This document shows, one piece after another, positions 47,284 through 57,580 of a stretch of 64,000 bases of DNA. The notes below the pieces were generated by a model. That model did not search any database and had not been told where the DNA came from. It worked only from the letters and a program-made list of their open reading frames with translations. How positions within the stretch are numbered: position 1 is the first letter of the stretch; each line of letters starts with the position of its first letter. The translations under genes and the position numbers were made by a program. The stretch is from Volvox africanus (lineage: Eukaryota; Chlorophyta; Chlorophyceae; Chlamydomonadales; Volvocaceae), in NCBI GenBank assembly GCA_030268105.1, contig BSDZ01000023.1:434001-498000 (forward strand), read 5' to 3'.

Positions 47284-48720
47284 CGCTGCGATTGCAGCAC
47301 TCGTGGGGCATGACTTCCTGGTCCGGCGCAAGGAGGACATTCTCGCGGAGGACAAATGGAACGTGCTGACGATGGAGCAAGCTCTGCGGTTCCTAAACGC
47401 CATGGTCAACGCCAAGGGTTCGGAGGGCCTGCTGCCACGCAGCACAGGCGGCACTGGCGGCGGGGGATCGTGGGGAAGTGCTGGCGGTGGAGCCGCCGGC
47501 AGTGCTGGTGGCACCACCGCCGGTGGCAGTGGCGGCGGTGGTGGCGGCCGCAACAAGATCATCACGGTGCCTGCGCATGTGCTAGTGCCGGCCAAGGGCA
47601 AGGGCGGAAAAGCAGGCAGTGGCGGCGGCAGCCTGCCCACCCCGTCTGAGGGGTACAGTGTCAGCACTGAGGCTACCGCCAAAGCCGACTTGGTCTGCTG
47701 CGAAGGTCAGTGGCAGGCGCACCAGCACAAGACTTGTCGGTTGCATGTCCTCGTGCGGACGCTGCACACCCAGGCGGCGTGCAAGGTCTCGGCATCGCGG
47801 ATTTCCACAGACCCCCAGGGGTTGTTCTGTGACATGTGCCGCAAGTTACAGGAGGCACAGCAAGCGGGACAGGTGCCGCGTGATCTCTCCGGCAGCATCG
47901 TGCAGGCGCAGCAGTTCCTGGCTCGGGCGGCGGCGCCCTCCATGACAGTCACGATCAAACAGGTGCAGCTCCAGCGCATTGAGGACATGCTCCAGAGCGT
48001 CCTCGCCATGCAGCAGCTTCCATCCTCGGCCGTCTCAGAGGTCGCCGCGCCCGTGCAACCCAGAGCCCTGGCTTGGCGCTCCCTTGCGCCACCTGCCCCT
48101 CTGGTCGCCCCCTCCATCGCCCCCTCCCACGTCACCACCACAGGGGTCCATGCCAGCCCGCCAGCCGCTGTCTACCGGCCCCCACACACACCAGTACAGC
48201 CACCACTGGTGCCGCCTCCACCTCCACACACGCACCCGCCCTGGCAACCGGGCACTTGGCCACTCAATGCCGTCGCCTCTGCTGGCTCATCTGCGCCCGG
48301 CGATGCTGCAGTGATGCCCTCCCCGGCCATCCCAATGCCTTTTGCCGGATACTCCGTCTTCCCCATCAGCGCCGCAGTCGTGGAACGCATGCCCATGGGA
48401 TTTCCTCAACTCCCCCGGGCTGCCGCGGCGGGGGCAGCGGAGGTGGCTCATTCTCTTCACCCATCCATGCCCCCAGGCGCTGGCGATGCAACGGCTGTGG
48501 CGACGATTCCAGGCCCCAGGTCCGACCTAAGTCCTGACGATTCCAGACTGGATGACATTCAAGGCTGGCTGTTGGCGGCCCCTGCTGGCCTGCACTCCCT
48601 TCGCCGCAGAGGGCTGCCTTCAGCCGTGCTGCCGCCGCCGTATGCCTCACCGGTGGCCGCAGCGGTCTCACACTCAAGTGCAGCGGCCCCCTGTGCGTGG
48701 CTGCCCCATTGCCGTACCTT
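47234..48720 (+). pseudogene. Gag-like region, second frame
   Basis: Continues the capsid-like segment (RFFDAAIAALVGHDFLVRR, LTMEQALRFLNAMVN), then a glycine-rich tract, a short Cys/His-containing segment and a Pro/Ala-rich linker before the protease. The open frame runs to 48898, but its homology gives way to the protease frame near 48700. Confidence 0.65.
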
Positions 48721-49212
48721 CAGCAGAACTCAGCCGCGGAGGGACTGCTGGTGGAAGGGCAGCTACCATTGGAGGTGTTGGTGGACACTGGCAGCGCAGT
48801 GGTCCTTGTTGCGCAGCGGCTGGCGGATCGTCTCGAGCTGCAGCTTGACCCAGACGGTGCGTTTGCGGTTACCACCGCCGCTGGCCGTTCGCACCTGAAG
48901 GGCGTGGTCGCTGGGGGGCTCCATGTGGTGTTTCGCGCCGGCATGCCTGACGCGTTTGCTGCCAACGTCCCAGCACTAGTGGTGGCCGATGCGGGCGCGG
49001 AGGTGTTTGAACTGCTGCTGGGTATGCCTGCGCTGGGCCCACATCCGTGCTACCTGGATATGGAGGAAGGACGTGAGCATTTGTGGCTGCGGCCACCGGG
49101 CCGCGACCCTATTGACCTCCCGGTCGTCGTACGGTGGCCCGCGTTAGTGGAACCTCCGTCGTCTGCTTATCTACAGCCGCCCCCAACTGGCGAGGGCGGC
49201 CGGTCATCATGA
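48697..49212 (+). pseudogene. Retroviral-type aspartic protease domain
   Basis: Contains the active-site block LEVLVDTGSAVVLV followed about 75 residues later by FELLLGMPALG, the usual gypsy protease layout (DTG, then a hydrophobic-GMD/P-type motif). In a live element it would cleave the polyprotein. It is in a different frame from both the preceding gag linker and the following RT. Confidence 0.85.
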
Positions 49213-50325
49213 GTGCCCCAGTTCTTGCGGCGGGGCGCCACTACCCCGTCGCTGACCCGCTGCCGCCGCTCATCGACAACAGCGACCACAAGGGCAACGA
49301 CTCTGACAATGACAACGATGGTTTTCTGGAGCCGGCGGATTTTACACCAGAAGGGCGGCGCACACTCCCGCCCGAGGCCAAGTTCACGGTCACCGCTGGC
49401 AGGTGGTTGCTGTGCGACCGCCCGGACATGCCGCCGGAGCTGGCCGCGCTGTTTAAGGAATTGGTGGATCGGTATAACGGCGTTTTCGCCCGCAGCATGG
49501 CGGATCTCGGAGAGTATTGCTGTGACGTGGGCCCTGCCCGCATCGAGCTTGCTCATCAGCGCCCCATCTACCAGCGGCCCCGTTCCCACAGTCAGGAGGA
49601 GTACGCCGCCATGGACACGGCTTGCCAGGAGCTGCTGGATGCCGGAATCATCGAAGAGAGCCGCTCCAGCCAGTACGCCATGAACTCCACCCTGCCGCCC
49701 AAGCGATCGGTGGATGGTACCTGGACGCAGCGGCGGTTTTGTCAGGACGCACGGAAGCTCAATGCTGCCACCCTGCCCGACCTGCACTTGTCGCCGCTGC
49801 CGGAGCAGCTGTTTCAGCAAGTGGGGGACTCACTGTGGCTTACCAAGATGGACTGCCGGGCTGCCTTCCTGCAGATTCCGCTGGCGCCCGAGCATCGGGA
49901 GCGCACTAGCTTCTGGTGGCGCCGGCGGCTGATGCGGTACAGGCGTCTGGTGTGCGGCCTGCGGAACGCCACAGCACACTTCCAGTGTGTCCTGGACCAC
50001 GCCATTCGCCAATACGGTTTGGAGCAATTTGTCGCCTGCTACGTCGATGACCTGCTTGTCTTCAGTAGCACGGCGGAGGAGCATCTGGAGCACCTGGAGC
50101 GTGTGTTTGCCATGCTGCAGGACATCGGAATCAAGTTACACCCGGAGAAAACCCTCGTCGCGGGTGACTCGGTTGAATTCCTGGGTTTTAAGTCTCGGCG
50201 CGTGGCCTGTCCCCTACCCGCGCCAAGATGGAGGCACTGCTGGCGTTGGAGCCACCTACGTCCTCTGCTGGTGTGCGGCGGCTGCTGGGCATGTTCTCGT
50301 ACTACCGGGGGCTTGTCCGCATTTC
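49134..50325 (+). pseudogene. Reverse transcriptase domain
   Basis: Polymerase motifs in order: IYQRPRSHSQEE, LDAGIIEESRSSQYA, RRFCQDARKLNAAT, LTKMDCRAAFLQIPL (first catalytic Asp), LVCGLRNATAHFQ, and CYVDDLLVFSS (YVDD catalytic pair), then LHPEKTLV and VEFLGF. The frame breaks near 50210; the connection region RRLLGMFSYYRGLVR is read in another frame to about 50320. The catalytic residues are intact. Confidence 0.93.
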
Positions 50326-51290
50326 GCCCACATCACCACGCCCCTCAACCCACTCACCAGTACCAAGTACGCGTGGCACGTGGAGTCGTGGGGTCCGGAA
50401 CAGCAAGCGGCACTTGACGAGCTTCAGCGCATCTACACGCAGACGGGCGGTCCTGTGCTGCGGCGGGTTCATCCTGATCGGCCGCTCATACTGCACACGG
50501 ACTTCTCTGGCGTGGACATCAGCGGGATCCTGGGGCAGCTCGACGATGCCGGGCGTGAGTACCTCTGCGCGGCTGTCTCTCGTTTACTCAACGTGCACGA
50601 GCGGCGGTATGACAGCTACAAGGGGGAACTTTTGGCGGTGGTGTGGGCCAGCAAACTCTTTTACCCGTACCTCACCACGTGTCACCTCACCGTCGTCACC
50701 GACCATGCACCGCTGCTGTGGCTCATGTCTCAGCAGGACGGCCTGCCTGCACAGTACGCGCAGTGGGCCCTACAGCTGCAGGCGTTTGCTTTCGATGTGG
50801 CGCATCGGCCTGGCAAGCTGCATCAGAACGCCGACGCCCTGAGTCGGCACCCGCGAGACTCAGCGCACAATGGGTCTGGAGCTCGAGTGGACGAAGATGG
50901 CGATCCTCTGCGTTCGCCGCCTGTGCTGGTGCCGTACCCGGGCGTCCAGTGGCCGCTCTACACCTTCTCTCGTGCGCCTGCGGCTGCTGGAGCCCCTGCG
51001 GCGGTCGCAGCCCACCTCACGGTGGTTGCGGCTTGCTCGGTGGCGCTGGCACAACGGTTTTTGGATGATCAGGATTTGACGGATCCGGCCAGTGGGCTGG
51101 CCGCCGCCCCAGATGCGGTTGGCCCGCTCGCTGGCCTTGCACACTTCGCTGGCCCTGTCCCTCGTGCACGTGCCGCGACCTGGTGCGTGCACGCAGTGTG
51201 TCTCGTGGCCAGCACGGGGCTGCCCGTCACGGCGGCTTCAGAGCTGGATTACGACAACGAGCTGGAGACCTTGGCGGCGGGGCAACTCGC
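50325..51290 (+). pseudogene. Gypsy-type RNase H domain
   Basis: Reads PLILHTDFSGVDISG (first Asp), KGELLAVVWASKLF (Glu), TVVTDHAPLLWL (Asp) and HRPGKLHQNADALSR (final Asp), the canonical gypsy RNase H set, in a single frame distinct from the RT. The downstream 150 residues are an Ala/Leu-rich linker that leads to the methyltransferase-like region. Confidence 0.92.
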
Positions 51291-51599
51291 CGCCGGGGGG
51301 CTGGAGGCCCCGGGGGGCTGGAGGCCCCGGGGGCGGGGCAACCTGCCCTCGGAGAGCTGGAGACCTCGGTGCAGGGTGTGCTGCCTTCCGCCGAGCCACA
51401 CGTGCCTTGCAGCCTTTCTGGGTCGCCGGTCACTGGCGCCGTCACACTACAGACGGCGGCCCTGCTCATCCGCAGGGAGGGCGCAGCCTTGCGTCAGTTG
51501 CGGCCCTCCAAGGCGCTGCCCCTGCACCTCAGGGTAGGTACAGGGGAGGTTTTAGGAGTGAATACCGCGCTTGTTCAGCATGTCTTCTTTCCGGCAGCA

Positions 51600-52170
51600 G
51601 CAGGGGGTGAGGGGATATGTGTCTTGGAGCTGCCGGGCGGCCTTGCATCGGGCCTGCTTGCGTGTTTGGGTTTGGGGTTTCGTGTGCAGCGTTACGTTCA
51701 TTTGTCCTGCGACGCCTGCGAGCGGCTCGCAGTATCCTGGCTCTTGCCAATCTGGGCGCTTCATTTCGCCGGTCAGCTCGCCGCAGGTGCCTGGGACTCG
51801 CAGCTGGTCCCGGCCTTCAGCATTCCTGCTGACCTGCTGTACTGGGCGGCCTCGGCTGCAGCTGCCGAGGCCTTGGGTTTTGGGGACGAGTCTGTGTGGA
51901 TCGTTGTAGGTAGCTGGGCTGGGAACAGTGTGTGGAGTGCTGCGCAAATTGTCGGATTTTTGGGGGTTTCCAGCAGTTTCGTCGTCAGCGGCGCCTTTTG
52001 CCGCCGGCCTTCCTCTTGGAGGGTCCCTTCGTCAATGTCAACGCGGCGCCGGATGCTGGGTGGCTCTTTGGGCTGCCTGTGCTCCTGGATGCCGCCGTCA
52101 CTGGCGCGGCGGTTCACCGTTTGAGCTGCCTCTACACCAACCTTGCTAACGCGGTGCACTTGCAGCACTG
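51600..52170 (+). pseudogene. Cytosine-5 DNA methyltransferase-like domain within pol
   Basis: Between RNase H and integrase lies a segment with the motif order of a C5-methyltransferase. ICVLELPGGLASGLLA matches motif I (usually xLFxGxGG, SAM binding), followed by GFRVQRYVHLSCDACER (motif II-like; cf. 'YvdiDpvar'). SVWIVVGSW stands where 'lvvaGwPCQ' (motif IV) is expected, with the catalytic Pro-Cys lost. In a second frame, PPAFLLEGP takes the place of 'fllENV' (motif VI), and LPVLLDAAVTGAAVHR plus LYTNL resembles 'pvvlDAa..g..aHRlRayWTNL' (motif VIII). Known family facts: retrotransposons carrying captured methyltransferases are reported from some algae. This copy looks catalytically dead and is split by a frameshift near 51990. 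Confidence 0.68.
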
Positions 52171-52990
52171 CGTCACAGAGTTGCGCCCGCCTGATGGGTG
52201 TGACCTAGCCGCGCTGCTGCCGGCCGGTCGTGTGCCGGCGGTGGCGTGCACAGTCCTTGCCCGCCGTATGTGGCGTGCGATTTACCAGGGCGGCCGTGGG
52301 TGGCCTTGCCACCGCCTGCGGTCACTGGCACACCACTGCGTGCGGGCCCCATCCGCGCGCCCTGCCAGGTCACCGCCCCTGGCTAAGCGGTGGCGGGCTT
52401 CTGGCTACGGACGTCACGGGACTTCATGCTGGAGCTGGAGCTGGAGCTGCTGGAGCGGTCGTCTCCGCCGCCAGTCTTCCAGGTCGCGCTTTCCCTCTGC
52501 ATGGTGCTGCATCTTTCATCACGCCCCATGACATGCAGTATCCTGCGACGAAGCACCTCACGGCCTTGCCGCAAGGGGGGGAATCCGACCTGACCCCGCT
52601 GGTTCCTGTAGCTGCACTCGCGGCTGTGGGATCGGCGGCGGCTGGGATGACACACAACTCAGCCATGGTGGATGCGGACAACCTGCTCACGCCATGGGCC
52701 TGCGCCCTGCTCTCACAGCGGGCGCCTGGGCTCACGTTGGTGATGGCCACTGCTGCAGTAGCGGCGGCTGCTGAGGTACAGGAAAATGCCTTGGCGGAGG
52801 GCCAAGACCCTGAAGTCTGGCGTGATGCGTCAACGCTGGCGCCGGCGGGCGTCACGGTGGAGGACGGGCGGCCGGCGCGACGTGTGCTTCGACGGGCCAC
52901 GTTGTACCGGAGGGCGGGGATCAACTGCTTAGAGCTCTCAGTGACGGCTCGACACGGGTCTGCCCGCCGCCCGAAGACAGGGAGGCCCTT

Positions 52991-53878
52991 GTGCGGCGAG
53001 TCCATGCGGTGGCCCACCTTGGCATTCGGCGGACACTGGCGTTGGTGCAGCTGGGCTACTGGTGGTATCGGATGCGTCGAACCGTGCAGGAGGTTGTGCG
53101 CGGCTGCAAGCTGTGCGATATGACCAACAGCATTGTTACGGCGCGCCCGGTGCAACTGCAGCCCCTGGCAATCAGGGGCATGTTCTACCGCTGGGGCGTG
53201 GACCTTGCGGGGCCTCTGCCGCCCACCGAGCCGTTTGGCTTCACCTTCGTCATGGTCTGCATCGAACACTTCACCAAGCACACGGAGTTCTACCCGCTGC
53301 ACAGCAAGCAACCTGAGGAGACCTCCCGTGGTCTGTTAGAGCTCATCACTCACTTCTTGGCTCCTGCCGAGGTGCTCACGGATCGTGGGGGAGAATTCCA
53401 GGGGGCCTTTCATCAACTTCTACACCAGTGTTTCGTCGACCATCGCTTCACCTCTGCCAGTCACCCGCAAGCAGACGGGGCGGCCAAGCGGATGGTGTCA
53501 GTGGTGGAGGTGGCACTACGCAAGTATTATGCGGACGTCAAGAGGAGCGATACCTGGGACCAACACCTCCTTTGGCTGGCACTCGCCTACCGCTGCTCAC
53601 TGCAGGCTTCGACTCAGTACTTGCCGTACGAACTCATATACGGTGTGAAGCCGATCGTTCCTCCTGCCATGCGGGAGCAGATGGCAGAGCCGCTGGGGTT
53701 CACGGGCAAGGGATCTGAGGAGAGCTACGTGGCCGCACTCCACGAGCGTGCCGCACTGCTACAGCGGCACATGCCCATCGCAGCAGCCAACCTGCTCATC
53801 GCACAACACCGGGACACGCAGCATTATGCCCACGTGCAGTCGATACCGGCCTCCGTCATTGGAACTTGCCCCCGGTGA
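52991..53878 (+). pseudogene. Gypsy integrase
   Basis: An HHCC-type zinc region (HAVAHLGIRRT ... GCKLCD) is followed by the catalytic core: GVDLAGPLPP (first Asp), VLTDRGGEFQGAF (second Asp), and SASHPQADGAAKRM where relatives read HPQ.DGQ.ER. The catalytic Glu position is thus Lys (codon AAG for GAG, one transition) and the D-to-E spacing is one residue short. The core is in one open frame, which stops at 53876-53878 and is overlapped by the next frame. Predicted inactive even without the frameshifts elsewhere. Confidence 0.92.
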
Positions 53879-54538
53879 CTACGTCTACGTGCGGCGCACT
53901 GCGGTGCACAACACACTGCAGCTGCCAGTCCACGACGAGGTGCTGCGCATTGAGCAGGTGGGGCCCATGGGTGTTGTAGTTCTGGTGGGGAAGAATGGGG
54001 AGCGAATGAGGAGGCGCATGGAACAATTGAGGCCGTGCCACCTGGTTGACATCGATCCGATAGTGGACCCGCGGCTGCAGCGGCCATCAGCGGATCTTGC
54101 TTGCGAGATCTGCCACTCGCCGCACGATGAGGCGCACATGCTGTTGTGTGATGCATGCGGGACGGGTTGGCACCTCCAGTGCCTCTCCCCGCCGCTCAGC
54201 GGCGTGCCGCCCGGCCGTGGGTCTGCCCGGATTGCGTCAGGCTCAAGCGTGAAGCCCCGACAAGGCCAGAGATGGCCCTGCCGGAGGCAGAGGCGGTTCT
54301 TTTCCCCAACGCCGCCACGCGGCGTCGGGATGCAGAGGCCGCCGCCCTCAATGGGAAGCGAGTCAAGCGTGTCGTACATGCAAGCCAGGGAGGGCGACGG
54401 CAGAAGGTGGTGACGTGGGGTACGTTACGTTTTCGTGGAGCGTTGGCGCGGCCACACTACTTCTTCATAGAGTGGGACGGTGGGTCGGCGGAGGATGTTA
54501 ATCTCTCTGTGGCCCAGCGCCTGATTGTGGCTGGATGA
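53862..54538 (+). pseudogene. Integrase C-terminal (GPY/F-like) segment and PHD finger
   Basis: LAPGDYVYVRR ... VLVGKNGERMRRRMEQLRP is the usual integrase C-terminal barrel. It is followed by a C4HC3 PHD finger: LACEICHSPHDEAHMLLCDA, then GTGWHLQC, then after a frameshift near 54215 WVCPDC. The last 40 residues (HYFFIEWDGGSAEDVNLS) form another small beta-rich module before the stop at 54536-54538. PHD fingers read histone H3 tails, so this domain could have guided integration to chromatin, as chromodomains do in chromoviruses. Confidence 0.86.
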
Positions 54539-55286
54539 GGTGGGGCTAGGATCTGGGGGGGAGGGAGAAGTTAGTAGGCCAGAGGTGCCCCGCGATGGGC
54601 GTTGACGGAGCTAGGGTTGTAGACCCTGGGCTGACGCGTTGGGGGTCACAGAGTTGCAGGCTGTGATGATGAGATTTCGTTAGGGTGGTCTCCGTGATGG
54701 GGTGCTGTCCTCAGCTAGGGGTGCCGTTGGAGGCGTGAGGCGGCTTCAGTTCCCTGCTGCCCCGTGATGGGTGCCCAGCGGAGGGCTGAATTACTGACAA
54801 TAGCTCAGGGGTGCGCGACGTTCCCTCTCTGGGCGGGTGTGTAGTGCCAGTTAGGTTGCCATCGGCTCTGGTTTAGGTACAGTTGTCTTCCACGCTGAGT
54901 GAGACCGTTTGATAGTCACAGGGTTGTACAAGCCCCCTGGGCTATTTGGAGACACCAGAGCAATTAGGATTCCGGTGGTCATTCTTTGTAGTTTGCTGCG
55001 GAGCCTTCACTGTAGGGTCAGTTGTCTGCCCAGCGAGTGGCGTGCCGTCAGTCGGTGGTTTGTCTCCAGGGCAAGTTAGGAGCGCACGTCCACTTTGTGT
55101 TCATGTCGAGGTTACGGCAGGACAAGCCAGTCAGGACAAGCATGGATTGCTGGCTCTCAGGAGACCCCATGCGCATGGATATTGCCATCACCTCCCTCAC
55201 CAGTTTCGCTAGCTGCGTTAGGGGGGGGGGAAGTCCACCCCCCCAGTGTCGTGGATGCAGCGATGCCGTTTGCTGCACATGACAGC
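54539..55286 (+). other. Gypsy 3' noncoding region with polypurine tract
   Basis: No coding signal. A run of ten G followed by AAG at about 55221-55233 and then a C-run could be the polypurine tract, although it sits about 50 bases from the LTR instead of next to it. Confidence 0.5.
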
Positions 55287-55791
55287 TGTCATGCACCGTT
55301 GACGGCGTGACAATACTGGTAAAAGAGCGGTTAGGAAACGACAGTTCCGACAGCTGCTGGTTTGCGTGAATGACAGTTTGTCGTTGTTGGATTCAAGAGC
55401 CGTACGTTTTGGTGATGTCTTGCTGTTACCTAAGGCGAAGACTTCCTGTTGGAAGCGCTTCGCCTGGTCGATATAGACTGTTTGGAATTGAGCCATTGTA
55501 ACAATTTTATACATACTCTTACAGTAGTTCACATTCCGCGCATCTGCCCAGGCCGCCAATAGATCAGCCTAATAAAGGCGCTATCAGGACTGACCACCCT
55601 GATTAGCAGCCAATAGAGCTCCGCGACGGAGCTTGGAGGAGTAGGTGACTGCGCGGCACGACGCCCCACCACCGACAGAGCTAGGAACAGGTAGCGCAGT
55701 CTCGCCCCAGGGCCGGGCTGTGAGGCCAGTGTCTAGTGTAGTTGCCTGAGCTACAGCTAGCGCACTGCTGCGCCAGCCTCACATACACACA
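55287..55791 (+). repeat. 3' LTR of gypsy element
   Basis: Direct copy of 44186-44683, starting TGTCATGCACC and ending in CACA. Differences are mostly transitions plus a few short indels. Confidence 0.92.
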
Positions 55792-57580
55792 CTATGACAA
55801 TAAACCCACAGCGCATATACTTTGTGAACAAGAGAAGGAAGCTGTTTGATCTCCGTGTGAATAAAGACGACGAGGGAACTTGTACGTTTCCTGGAAGCGA
55901 GGGGAGCGACCCTTGGAGGGGAGTGACCCTTGTCGGCTGCGGGCACGGGCCCTACAACAGCCCAACTCTGTTTGAGACCCAAATACCACAATATAACTTT
56001 ATCACGAATCATATCCACTAATACTCAGGTTAAACCGACACAGGCGTATTTCAACGCCAGCACTACTAACACTATCGGACCACCATCAAAACTAGCGACT
56101 ACCACCATTGGCATCAGCATCACAGCGAAAACGTCAGGCAGGGTACGCATACTGTGCTCGCTGGGATTATCCAACGCCGAACATCCGACCAAGAACGGCC
56201 TATGCCAAAGCTAGGTATACATATCGACTTTTTTATTGCTCGTGAGCTACTGGGCGCATGCCGCACAAAGCAATAGCAGACAAACTGCAATGGTACTATG
56301 CATGAACAATAAATGTGGTAAGTCGCTAAGACCCCGGCGGCCTGGAAGCATGATGCATGAGCCCACCAGACTATGTCGTTGAAGTCGCTCTGGAAACGCC
56401 CTCACCAATGAAACTTATTAACTTGATGGCACGCAGAAGTTATAATATAAGCTCACCTACACGCACATACACAGTACGGACATGCACCTGCGCACGCTTC
56501 TACAAAGCTCCACGAATACACGTAAAAAGCCTATCTCCTCTCTCCCTCCCCCTGGTTCTTAGGAAAATGGATTTATATGCGCACATACACAGATAGACAG
56601 ACAGACAGGCCGGCAGACACATACACGCACGCACACTTGCTTGTCTACAAAAGTTCGCCAAAAAGGTGTCATATTGGAAAGGGAGCACTATTACAGACCC
56701 GCTAACAGACAAATTGTCGTGGCTTACGAGTGCGACCTCTGCTGTCTTTCAAATGAAGGTTGATATCTCAACCAGGCTCAACTGACCAGGCCGAGCCCCT
56801 CCGGCCATGGACCTACCAACCAGGGCTGCGCCCACAGAGGCAACGTAGCAAAGCCACAATAAAAAGCACTACGTGCCGCTGCAGCAGGGATCTGTAGATA
56901 CCTCTGCTGTACCGTAGTTGTAGTAGACCACACGAAGGCTCTCGAAGGAAAAAACCCGCACTCCTCTTCAAAATCAAACATCAACGTTGCATTTTCCATT
57001 TTTCGTTTTCCACTTTGCATTTTGAGCTTTGAACTTCGAACGTCGCGCACCCACGCAAATCGGAAAGAAACCTCTAATGCAGCAAAATTCGACGCACCGT
57101 AACCATCCTTCTTGCTCCCGCATCCCTCCACGCACTGCGCTCTTGGCAAGTACTGCACGCCTTGTTTTCTCGCACCCTCGCCTCCATCAGCGAACCATCC
57201 TTCATATTCATAATCCGCCACCACCTCTGCCACTACCTCCGCTACCACCTCCGTTTTCGGTGCTGCTGCTACATGCTGGGGCACTTAAGCGCAGCTCGCA
57301 TTCCCATTCCCATTGCCGCACTACTGATGCAATCAGGAACTGAAAGAATTGTCTCACTCCCCACAAGTAACACTTAACTTGCAATAGTAATCAATTGCGC
57401 CACATGACGGCGGATAAATCAAACATCTCAACATCTCCCACCGCCTTGCCATACGGCCGGGCTTAGGCTCCGCCCCTCCATCATCCGAGACCGGCACAGC
57501 ACAGCACAGCACAGCACCGGTCATGGACTGTTTCACAACCAGTTTATGGCGTAACCCCCGGACCCGGGGCGATTGGATCC
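55792..57580. other. Gene-poor stretch right of the gypsy element
   Basis: No supportable gene. A CA/GA-rich simple tract lies around 56455-56640, an odd TTTTCCATTTT-type low-complexity tract at 56985-57030, and a GCACA repeat near 57495-57515. Confidence 0.45.

Larger units (their letters stand above)
44186..55791 (+). mobile_element. Ty3/gypsy LTR retrotransposon with methyltransferase-like and PHD domains
   Basis: An 11.6-kb element bounded by two direct LTRs. Order: gag-like, aspartic protease, reverse transcriptase, RNase H, cytosine-5 methyltransferase-like domain, integrase, PHD finger. Integrase after RNase H is the gypsy order. Protein homology moves between frames at about 47270, 48700, 49200, 50210, 50325, 51300, 51990 and 54215, so the copy cannot make an intact polyprotein. 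The LTRs differ by roughly 20 substitutions plus a few indels over 500 bases (about 95% identity by eye), so insertion is relatively recent. No clean target-site duplication is seen; aaccc precedes the left LTR, and the same five bases occur about 11 bases beyond the right LTR. The insertion lies between members D and E of the unknown gene family. Confidence 0.93.

Noticed and set aside
55792..55810. aaccc found both before the left LTR and at 55803-55807, as a target-site duplication
   Set aside because: The right copy is about 11 bases beyond the last LTR-homologous base, so it does not abut the element and may be chance.
56778..57284. 168-codon minus frame downstream of member E
   Set aside because: Contains a periodic Val-Val-Ala-Glu run from simple-sequence DNA and a low-complexity TTTTCC tract; no family block and no splice link to member E.
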